Shown here piece after piece: positions 1-6,525 of a stretch of 47,304 nt of DNA. Position 1 is the first letter of the stretch, and each line of letters opens with the position of its first letter. The stretch lies in the NCBI GenBank assembly GCA_964572225.1, contig CAZNFR010000023.1, positions 1 through 47,304 of the forward strand. Reading direction: 5' to 3'. The notes beneath the pieces are model-generated. The model was given only the letters and a program-made list of their open reading frames with translations, made no database searches and was not told the origin of the DNA. The translations under genes and the position numbers were made by a program. This stretch comes from CAZNFR01 sp964572225. GTDB lineage: Bacteria; Bacteroidota; Bacteroidia; Bacteroidales; GCA-2748055.

Positions 1-8
1 TTGCGCCC

Positions 9-95
9 GGAGGAATGGCAGAGTGGTCGAATGCGGCGGTCTTGAAAACCGTTGTCCGTTCACGCGGACCGGGGGTTCGAATCCCTCTTCCTCCG
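9..95 (+). tRNA. tRNA-Ser (anticodon UGA)
   Basis: The acceptor stem GGAGGAA pairs with TTCCTCC at 88-94, with G95 as discriminator. The anticodon loop CTTGAAA at 41-47 gives anticodon TGA, which reads UCA serine codons. A long variable arm (tRNA class II, as in Ser and Leu) lies between the anticodon stem and the T arm, whose GGTTCGAATCC sequence is at 74-84. CCA is not encoded. It is the only tRNA seen in the window. Confidence 0.97.
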
Positions 96-121
96 CTCAT
101 TAGATTTTCTGATCTGAATTT

Positions 122-334
122 CTAATCCTCATTCTTCTTTTTACTCCCGTTTAAACAAGTACATTCCTTATGACGGAAAAGAAACATGGTTTTCTCTTTT
201 GCTGTCATATTCTCTATGAGGTCCACCCTCTCTGAGAAACTTAACCGATCCAGTTCCCTGAAAGGACATCCATCCGATCTCTCCTTTTTTGGACAACCAT
301 AGGCCAGCCCGTAAATCTCAATGAATTCATCCAT
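122..334 (-). CDS. Small Cys-containing hypothetical protein (70 aa)
   Basis: I do not recognise a named family. The 70-residue product is hydrophilic, with no signal peptide or membrane segment, and has four cysteines: two in the N-terminal third (near residues 14 and 23) and a Cys-Thr-Cys pair near residue 59. This could be a small metal-binding site. The middle is predicted helical and the C-terminus is a lysine-rich tail. It lies convergent to the tRNA-Ser gene, 26 bases beyond it. The ATG at 334 is the only reasonable start and no clear ribosome binding site precedes it, as is common in Bacteroidota. The balanced composition argues for a real gene, but the evidence is only moderate. Confidence 0.55.
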   Translation of the reverse strand: MDEFIEIYGLAYGCPKKERSDGCPFRELDRLSFSERVDLIENMTAKEKTMFLFRHKECTCLNGSKKKNED

Positions 335-654
335 CCCGAAGCTATTCTTTCATATTTTACACCCTGATGCTAATACTTGTCTGATAATCTTTACCTTATA
401 AAGACCAAACCTACCCACCCTCCCTATCCTTTTCTGTGACCACTTCTAATAAGACAAATGATATTAATTAACTTACATAGTCTTTTGTTACCCCACTTAC
501 CTTATGTTTTTTAATATATAGCCACTTTTTTTTATAACACGTATAAAAACAAGGTTTTACAAGTAGTTTTAGAGACTAAAAAAAACCATATTTCCTTGTT
601 TTTTTTATCTTTGGTTTTTGTTCAACTTGTTTTTTTTCAGCTGCCAGACCAGAT
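335..654. other. Intergenic region upstream of the sigma-factor gene
   Basis: This AT-rich stretch of 320 bases separates the divergent small Cys-containing gene from the sigma-factor gene. It holds the TGTTACCCC element described separately at 483-494. The distal part (about 576-650) is dominated by A and T runs, with a loose inverted repeat of AAAAAACCA and TGGTTTTT. I see no convincing small ORF on either strand. The untranslated leader of the sigma gene could be over 100 bases if transcription begins just downstream of the element. Confidence 0.6.
483..494 (+). promoter_or_regulatory. Shared element A (TTTTGTTACCCC) upstream of the sigma gene
   Basis: This 12-mer recurs exactly on the minus strand at 5166-5177, upstream of the double-glycine peptide gene. 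Its 9-base core, TGTTACCCC, also occurs on the plus strand at 5134-5142 upstream of the 77-residue protein. Each copy points toward the gene it precedes. That fits a -35-type element read by the sigma factor encoded here (autoregulation), or an operator for another regulator. No shared -10 element could be aligned with confidence. Confidence 0.5.
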
Positions 655-1239
655 ATGAAATTTACGGATGAGGATATAATCACCGGATTGAGGGAACGCG
701 ACGGAAAAGTTATAAGCTTTATCGAAAGACGCTTCTTTTCCATGATTGAACATATTGTAACTTCCAAAGGCGGTCAAAAAGAAGAAGCAAGAGATCTTTT
801 TAATGAAGCCATGATTGCCATTATCATGAAAATCGATAGTCCCTCTTTCGAATTAACCTGTCAGTTTAAATCCTATCTTTATGCTGTTTGCAATAACATG
901 TATAAGTTGATCCTTAAAAGAAGGAGAATAGCCGGCAAGTTTAATTCCATCCCTCAGAATGATCAGTCTTTTGCTGATTTTTCGGAAGATTACGACAGGA
1001 AACTCTACAAACAAAAACTTCTCGAATGCTTTCACAAACTGGGTCCGAAATGTCAGAAAATCTACAAAATGTATTGGAATGAAATTTCACAGAAAGACAT
1101 TGCAAAGGACCTGGGTGTAAGCTACGCATACCTTAGAAAGCGAAAGCACGAATGCAGAAAAAGACTGATTGAAATAATTAAATCCGATCCGGCCATTCTT
1201 AATCTGGTAAAAGATGAAATTCCAACATTCCTTGAATAA
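655..1239 (+). CDS. ECF-like sigma-70 family RNA polymerase sigma factor
   Basis: The 194-residue product has the two-domain layout of extracytoplasmic-function sigma factors. Region 2 lies around residues 20-95 and ends in a basic segment (KRRR). Region 4 lies around residues 120-175 as a helix-turn-helix: the stretch reading LGPKCQKIYKMYW is followed by a DIAKDLGVS recognition-helix region. There is no region 1 or 3. It would direct RNA polymerase to a small regulon. It lies 6 bases upstream of a membrane protein with an anti-sigma-like N-terminus, the usual pairing. The likely regulon includes its own operon and the neighbouring CHAT-peptide unit, judging by the shared upstream element. 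Confidence 0.88.
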   Translation: MKFTDEDIITGLRERDGKVISFIERRFFSMIEHIVTSKGGQKEEARDLFNEAMIAIIMKIDSPSFELTCQFKSYLYAVCNNMYKLILKRRRIAGKFNSIPQNDQSFADFSEDYDRKLYKQKLLECFHKLGPKCQKIYKMYWNEISQKDIAKDLGVSYAYLRKRKHECRKRLIEIIKSDPAILNLVKDEIPTFLE

Positions 1240-1245
1240 TATGAT

Positions 1246-2106
1246 ATGACGACCATGACGAAAAATATCGATTTAATCAGCCGCTATTTCGATGGTGAAA
1301 TGGAAGATTGGGAAAAAATTGAATTTCGTGAAAAACTAAAATCCGATCCCAACCTCCAGCAGGATTACAAACTTTACCTCATGGTGGAGAATGACCTCAA
1401 AGCCATGCAGGATGAAATTGAAATCCTTTCCCAATCAGACTATGCCACAGCTGAGAAAATAGCCAGGGAAACTCTCGATGAGCTTGACCCGGATAGTGAA
1501 AAAATCCATTCTATCAAATCTTTCATTTCAGATTCCGGGAACAACCTTTCAAGGAATAAACAAAGAAAGAGAAGATCTCAAAAGAATCTGAGGATCACAA
1601 TTTATACCCTGGCCATCGCCGCTAGCCTGGTCACCGGGCTCATTCTGGTGAATACCCTGATCCTTCCACCCGATCCTGATAAGTTATTCACAGAATATTA
1701 CACAAGCCCGCACGTGGTTACAGATTACACCAGAAACCCCTCAAACACAGAAAAGGATTTGCTTAACGAAGCCATTATTCTTATGTCTGAAGGCTCCTAC
1801 GAGCAAGCCGGGCTATTGTTAAATGAAATGCTGAATGCGGACAAAATTTCGGCCCAGATCCTATTCCTCTCATCCATTGCAAAAATCGAGAATGAGCAGT
1901 ATCCTGAAGCCCTGAATCTTCTCCGGGATCCCCGGATTAAAAATAGTGAATATGAATTGGAAGCCTTGTGGTACCAGTCATTGTTGGAATTAAAAGTTGA
2001 AGGTCCTGAAAGAGCCGAAAGTTTATTTCTAAGACTCTCCCGCATGCCTGGAAAATATCAGGACGAAGCTTTAGCCATTTTATCTGGTCTTCGGAAAATA
2101 AAATAA
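1246..2106 (+). CDS. Anti-sigma-like single-pass membrane protein with periplasmic TPR region
   Basis: The 286-residue product has three parts. Residues 1-115 form a soluble, acidic then basic N-terminus opening with ISRYFDGEM, which resembles the helical start of anti-sigma domains but lacks the zinc-finger His/Cys residues. A single membrane segment spans about 117-140, after a basic stop (RKRR). Residues 165-286 form a helical region resembling tetratricopeptide repeats and would lie in the periplasm. The placement 6 bases after the sigma gene suggests it holds the sigma factor at the membrane and senses a periplasmic partner through its repeats. Its last 49 bases overlap the 3' end of the convergent CHAT gene. 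Confidence 0.72.
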   Translation: MTTMTKNIDLISRYFDGEMEDWEKIEFREKLKSDPNLQQDYKLYLMVENDLKAMQDEIEILSQSDYATAEKIARETLDELDPDSEKIHSIKSFISDSGNNLSRNKQRKRRSQKNLRITIYTLAIAASLVTGLILVNTLILPPDPDKLFTEYYTSPHVVTDYTRNPSNTEKDLLNEAIILMSEGSYEQAGLLLNEMLNADKISAQILFLSSIAKIENEQYPEALNLLRDPRIKNSEYELEALWYQSLLELKVEGPERAESLFLRLSRMPGKYQDEALAILSGLRKIK

Positions 2107-4838
2107 CCAGCAACGGTAATACCCAACCCGAAAATCAAAAAGTACATTAAAAGCCCTGCTGACCCACCCTTCCTGAAAGAGGATATATTTCCGGCCAGCT
2201 GATAACCAGCCCAATAGTATGGATGAGAGAGGTAGGATGGAGAACCATCAAGGTAATCAAGTTTTGCCTGCTGCAGAGAAATATCCAGGGGTTCACCATC
2301 CAAAAGGTATTTGTAAAAATCCCGGATCAAAATAGAACTTCTGGCATCATTAACCTCCCAAAGCGTATAGATAACCGAAGGTACACCTGCCTGCATAAAA
2401 CTACGTCCCAGACTGTATATCCCTTCACCGTGGCTTAAATATCCGCTTCCTGTATTGCATGCACTTAGGTTAACCAGCAATGAACGAATTTCCATCGTAC
2501 TGATCTCATACTCGTATAAACGGGATTTCTCCGACTCAGTATCTTCCTTTCCCAATAAGATATAACCTCCACCTCTAACATCTCCCTGTTCCGCATGTGC
2601 GGCAATATGGAGAATGGAACCCTCACTTCGGGCTGCATCCTGGAAACTCTCTCTGGTTACTTCATTACCCATAATGTATTTGCCTTTGAATTTATCCATC
2701 AGGAAATTGATTTCCCTCTCAAAGCCGGATTGTCCGGATAGTTCATTCTGGCTGTACAATGAGACTTCCGGAGCCAGTGCAATAAACTCAGACCTTCTTT
2801 TTTTTATTTCTGATTTTTTCATCCAGAATGCCACAGAATAGCTGAGGTTGAAGGAATAATATTTTAAAAGGTAATCGAGGGAAGAAAAATCAAAGACCTC
2901 ATAATCCGGAATTGTTTTCACTAAAGTCTCAAAAGGCAGGTAATATAATTCATCATCCGGAACGACGATCACATTCCTCATTGGAACCAAATTTTCCACC
3001 GGTCTGAATAATTCTTTATAGAGTAAATGCATGGTATTCAGCAGACTGTCAAATCCTTCCCGGGGTGGTATTCCCGGTCTATACCTTCTCAAATGGTCAA
3101 TATACCAGCGAACCATGGATTGGATCTCTCCCCCCTTCTCCAGGATTATATAGCTCAGTTTTTCGCGTGAAATAACAAATACATAAATTTTCCTCCCTGT
3201 ATCTGACTCATTGCTGCCCATGAGATACTCAAGGATTACCTGGTCCCGATCCAGAGTGGATTGCAATTCAGCTATTTCTATGGAAGGATTATAATTCAGG
3301 AGCAAATCGTAGCTTCCTGCCTTTTTTGCGGCATTCAACATTGAATCCAGACTCCTTGCTTCAGCAAATAGCTCCTCCTCTGCCGTTTCTATCTCAATCG
3401 GATTTCTGACCTCCGCCTCGTTCAGAGCCCTGATCCGATTGCTTAATCTTTCCATTCTTTCTCTCTGAAAACCAATCATTGATACTAAACTGTCCTTTTG
3501 CCCCAGTTCTCTGTTAACTTCTGTGAACTGAATATGACGCATTAACTCGGCAGACTTCCAGGCAGAGGCATATAAATAGGATTCTTCCAGCATCGTTTCC
3601 TCCCCTTCCATCTCATAAAGTTGCAACGCCAGATTGGTGCCAAGAATGAAAAGATCTTTATAATCAGAGGCCAGGAATAATCTTCCTTGAGTACCGGAGT
3701 AGGTATTGATTAGCTGATTAAAATATTCATGGGCGATCTGGATGGTGTTATATGCAATTCTCAGTTTATTTAATTTTTGCTCGCCCGACTGTATTTCCTG
3801 ACTCCAGGATTTAAAAGCCTGTGCTTTTGCGATAAGGGTGGAAAGAATGGATGAATTTACAATTCTTACGGAATAGGCAGGATTATCCTCCGGATCTAAA
3901 GAATTGAATTCCTTAACCGACTCAATAAGAGCGATCTGGTAGTAAACAACCGCTTTATCAATGGAATCTTTCCTAAAGTAAAGATCACCCAAATATTTAC
4001 TTACCCAACCTAGGTAGGAATTCTTTGTTCCAAATCGTTCCAAATAAAAATCATGTGCCTTCCCCAGGTAAAACTCAGCTTCTTCCCATCTGTGGCTGTT
4101 CAGAAGGAATAAGCCATATTTTTCATAGGAGGCTCCCAATTGCCAATACTCAGCACCATACTCTTTTGCCCAGTATTCAATGCTTTGGTGAAAATACCAG
4201 TCTGCCTTTTCATTTTCCTCAAGCTCAGCATATACACGTCCGAGGTTTAGATAAACCCCAGCCAGGTGAAGAAATCCATACTTTTCCTTTATAACCTTAC
4301 TTTTTAAAAGATAGTCCAGACCTTCCTCCCATTTTTCATTATTTATCAGGAGGATTGCAAGATTCAGGTAGAGCTTACTTAGCTGGGATTGAATATCGGG
4401 ATTCTTCTCTTCAGAGGAGACCAGTCTGATGCCGGCCTCGTAGTATTGAAGTGCCTTGTCATAATCCCCGAGCTTATCGTAAACGGATGCCTTACCGTTG
4501 TAATTGTTGGATAGTTTGATAACTCCGGAATCGAAGTTGCTTAACACCCTGGCATGATGATCAAGGTAATGGAGGGATTCTTCATACCTTCCCATCCATT
4601 CGCTGTAAATCCCAAGATTGAAATATACCAGAGCTAAATTCCTCTGTGGATAGGACGCACTGTCCTTTAACAAATCCTGAAGAACGCTAAATGCTCCCTC
4701 AATATCGCCTTTATTCTCGAGCTCCTGGGAATAAAAAAATCTCTCCCGAGGACCCTGATTATCCAGGGCAGGCAGATTTTGGTGAAAAAAGCTAAGTACA
4801 AAAAACCAAAAAAAATATAGCCTGAAATACCTTTTCAT
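2058..4838 (-). CDS. Exported, membrane-anchored TPR-CHAT cysteine peptidase
   Basis: The product has 926 residues from the ATG at 4838; a TTG three codons upstream is less likely. An N-terminal signal sequence (about 1-24) is followed by tetratricopeptide repeats to about 330, a helical linker, and a CHAT domain (caspase/separase fold, clan CD) at roughly 590-870. The catalytic dyad is intact: His748 in HIAAH and Cys794 in NLSACNTGSG. One transmembrane helix at about 894-915 and a short basic tail follow, so the peptidase should face the periplasm while tethered to the inner membrane. It lies 85 bases downstream of the double-glycine peptide gene on the same strand. CHAT proteins act as specific peptidases in known systems; the substrate here is unknown, and the adjacent peptide is the obvious candidate. 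Confidence 0.9.
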   Translation of the reverse strand: MKRYFRLYFFWFFVLSFFHQNLPALDNQGPRERFFYSQELENKGDIEGAFSVLQDLLKDSASYPQRNLALVYFNLGIYSEWMGRYEESLHYLDHHARVLSNFDSGVIKLSNNYNGKASVYDKLGDYDKALQYYEAGIRLVSSEEKNPDIQSQLSKLYLNLAILLINNEKWEEGLDYLLKSKVIKEKYGFLHLAGVYLNLGRVYAELEENEKADWYFHQSIEYWAKEYGAEYWQLGASYEKYGLFLLNSHRWEEAEFYLGKAHDFYLERFGTKNSYLGWVSKYLGDLYFRKDSIDKAVVYYQIALIESVKEFNSLDPEDNPAYSVRIVNSSILSTLIAKAQAFKSWSQEIQSGEQKLNKLRIAYNTIQIAHEYFNQLINTYSGTQGRLFLASDYKDLFILGTNLALQLYEMEGEETMLEESYLYASAWKSAELMRHIQFTEVNRELGQKDSLVSMIGFQRERMERLSNRIRALNEAEVRNPIEIETAEEELFAEARSLDSMLNAAKKAGSYDLLLNYNPSIEIAELQSTLDRDQVILEYLMGSNESDTGRKIYVFVISREKLSYIILEKGGEIQSMVRWYIDHLRRYRPGIPPREGFDSLLNTMHLLYKELFRPVENLVPMRNVIVVPDDELYYLPFETLVKTIPDYEVFDFSSLDYLLKYYSFNLSYSVAFWMKKSEIKKRRSEFIALAPEVSLYSQNELSGQSGFEREINFLMDKFKGKYIMGNEVTRESFQDAARSEGSILHIAAHAEQGDVRGGGYILLGKEDTESEKSRLYEYEISTMEIRSLLVNLSACNTGSGYLSHGEGIYSLGRSFMQAGVPSVIYTLWEVNDARSSILIRDFYKYLLDGEPLDISLQQAKLDYLDGSPSYLSHPYYWAGYQLAGNISSFRKGGSAGLLMYFLIFGLGITVAGYFIFRRPDKMAKASS

Positions 4839-4923
4839 GATTTGCAAAGTAAATACTTCAGACTATATTTTAAAATCAGGAATGAAGGAATCGGGCCCGG
4901 ATTACTTGGGTTTTTTCAGGGAA

Positions 4924-5079
4924 TTACTGTCCCCAATCATCATCAGGATCATTTTGTCCGCCGTTTCCACCACCCCCATCTCCTCCTTTTATCTGCCCCA
5001 TCTGGTTGCGATCAAGAACCTCATTCCAAAACACAATACTTGTAAACTCCTCATTGCTAGATACTTTTTTTGTTTTCAT
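4924..5079 (-). CDS. Double-glycine leader peptide (51 aa), putative partner or substrate of the CHAT peptidase
   Basis: Translating the minus strand from the ATG at 5079 gives 51 residues ending at TAA (4924-4926). The N-terminal two thirds is a leader-like segment ending in VLDRNQMGQIKGG, with Gly32-Gly33. It fits the Bacteroidota precursor pattern of a conserved Leu, Met and Ile before Lys-Gly-Gly. The remaining 18 residues are a Gly-rich stretch followed by an acidic, Trp-containing tail. There is no signal peptide. No C39-type peptidase exporter or radical SAM enzyme lies nearby, so the usual maturation partners are absent. The CHAT gene follows on the same strand. The gene is too short for many gene callers. 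Confidence 0.7.
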   Translation of the reverse strand: MKTKKVSSNEEFTSIVFWNEVLDRNQMGQIKGGDGGGGNGGQNDPDDDWGQ

Positions 5080-5133
5080 GATTAAAAAATTTTAGTGTTA
5101 ATGACTAAAACTTCATTAATCATGATCAAGGAA

Positions 5134-5142
5134 TGTTACCCC
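5134..5142 (+). promoter_or_regulatory. Shared element B (TGTTACCCC) upstream of the 77-aa protein
   Basis: This plus-strand copy lies 104 bases upstream of the ATG at 5246. With element C it forms an inverted repeat of 9-base arms (5134-5142 and 5166-5174) separated by 23 bases. If both arms are -35-type elements, the two divergent promoters would face each other and overlap. A palindromic operator or a leader hairpin is the alternative. Confidence 0.45.
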
Positions 5143-5165
5143 CTTTGAAAAAAAAACGGATCTAA

Positions 5166-5177
5166 GGGGTAACAAAA
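5166..5177 (-). promoter_or_regulatory. Shared element C (TTTTGTTACCCC) upstream of the peptide-CHAT unit
   Basis: Read on the minus strand, this is the exact 12-mer found at 483-494 before the sigma gene. It sits 86 bases upstream of the peptide start at 5079. The match in sequence and in orientation relative to the downstream gene suggests that the sigma operon and the peptide-CHAT operon are under common control. Confidence 0.5.
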
Positions 5178-5245
5178 AATCGCTAAGGGTTATTAAGGGA
5201 TTAAATCATCTGACGACCAATCATTTTTAAAACCACAATTGCACC

Positions 5246-5479
5246 ATGAACACATTTGATTCCCTATCTCAGGAAGACCTTGACAGGGTCTTAAACAAGA
5301 TTGAAAACGACATGTTTGAAGTCGTAAGCATAGATGGTAACATTACCAAAAGATGCATGCTCTGTGAGGAAAAAAAATCAGAAAAGGATTATGGCCAGGG
5401 TCTGGTAACCGGGGTCTACTTTTATAAAATCATATCAGGTGGGAAAGTAATAAAAGCAGGCAGGTTGGTCATTGACTAG
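5246..5479 (+). CDS. 77-aa soluble protein resembling a type IX secretion C-terminal sorting domain
   Basis: No family is assigned with confidence. The C-terminal 50 residues read like a compressed type A sorting domain of type IX secretion cargo: a strand with VVSIDGNI, then a GLVTGVYFYKI strand, a Gly-Gly turn and a final basic/hydrophobic strand. The first 25 residues are acidic and helical, and there is no signal peptide. A Cys-x-x-Cys pair sits near residues 38-41. Divergent from the peptide-CHAT unit and preceded by the shared TGTTACCCC element, it may belong to the same system. It could instead be the leftover 3' end of a decayed secreted-protein gene. Confidence 0.55.
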   Translation: MNTFDSLSQEDLDRVLNKIENDMFEVVSIDGNITKRCMLCEEKKSEKDYGQGLVTGVYFYKIISGGKVIKAGRLVID

Positions 5480-5541
5480 CTCAAATAAAACAGTTTTACT
5501 AATTTTCATTCCCTGAAGCAGGAGAAAAATTGATGAACGCC

Positions 5542-6516
5542 TTAAAGCGAAGTCTGTTCCTTTTTGATTAAACGGTAATTCTTGAACTCGCCTAGTCGGT
5601 GACCGAAAAGAAGGTATTTCTCGATCCAGGAAATCAGGCGATATTTCAATTTTTCATGCTTGTTACGGTGTTTGTTTCTTCCATATTTAGGACCTGAATA
5701 CCTTAGTTGTTCTTTCCAGCTGAAGGAACTTATCCAATCCCTCATAACCTGGGGATGAGAACCAGTAAAGCGTTTGAACTTCGCAATGTTTCCATAATCA
5801 AATAAGTCGGAATAAACCCGGGCTTTCTCTTCGGCCTTTACCACAGCGTGGCCGTTATGGTTTCGGCTCATGCTTTTGATTTTTCTTTGCATAAGCTCCG
5901 GTGGTCTTACCCATCCGTAATGGTAAATGCTTGCCCCGGAGGGCACCACCTTCAGCTTAAATGTATTCTCCTGCTGGCGGTAGTTTAGTCCATCAAAATC
6001 AGGAATCCTTCGGAAGGATTGAGCAGATTCCCAGCTATGAATATCAGGATGGTTCCTTATGATCCGGATTTCATTCCGATACCAGCAATGATCATCGGCA
6101 TAATGTTCATAGTCACCCCAAAAATGGATATAGTCGAACAGGAAACCTTCAACTTCAGGATCATCAAGAAAATTCTCACATTGTTGCCGAATTCGGGCAA
6201 GAAACTTTTCATGCACCACTTCGTCCGATTGCAGGTAAAACAACCAGTCGCCCTGGCATGCTTTCCGCGCAATATCAGTTTGATGGGCGTGTTCCATTCC
6301 CCTTGGGTATTTTTCAATGTCCCATACGGTATCCAGGATCTTAATTTTATCAGAATTGAGGCTAAGTAATTCTTCACGTGTGCGATCGTCTTCATCCCCC
6401 TTTCCCAGTGCAAAGATAAACTCGTCCACCAAAGGCAGTATACTGGCAACAGATTCTTTTACCGGGTAATAAAGCTTGGTCGTATTTCGACCCATGCTAA
6501 ATCCACTTATGGTCAT
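5542..6516 (-). CDS. Glycosyltransferase family 2-like protein
   Basis: The 324-residue cytoplasmic protein has a GT-A-like N-terminal half: alternating strands and helices, an acidic DEDDRTRE segment near residue 42, and WLFYLQSDEVVH near residue 95, where SDE is probably the metal/nucleotide-sugar binding acidic motif. The C-terminal half is rich in aromatic and basic residues. It probably transfers a sugar onto a surface glycan or lipid acceptor; donor and acceptor cannot be told from sequence. It starts 9 bases after the MsbA-like exporter gene, suggesting joint expression and a shared role in envelope glycolipid assembly. Confidence 0.82.
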   Translation of the reverse strand: MTISGFSMGRNTTKLYYPVKESVASILPLVDEFIFALGKGDEDDRTREELLSLNSDKIKILDTVWDIEKYPRGMEHAHQTDIARKACQGDWLFYLQSDEVVHEKFLARIRQQCENFLDDPEVEGFLFDYIHFWGDYEHYADDHCWYRNEIRIIRNHPDIHSWESAQSFRRIPDFDGLNYRQQENTFKLKVVPSGASIYHYGWVRPPELMQRKIKSMSRNHNGHAVVKAEEKARVYSDLFDYGNIAKFKRFTGSHPQVMRDWISSFSWKEQLRYSGPKYGRNKHRNKHEKLKYRLISWIEKYLLFGHRLGEFKNYRLIKKEQTSL

Positions 6517-6525
6517 AAAACCTCC

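Noticed and set aside
576..767. Minus-strand frame of 63 residues overlapping the sigma-gene start
   Set aside because: It covers the leader and start of the sigma gene and ends in a Lys-rich tail from A/T runs; no support.
4837..5085. Plus-strand frames opposite the double-glycine peptide
   Set aside because: Composition is poor (Pro/His/Ile-rich) and the minus-strand frame has a recognisable leader motif; these are shadows.
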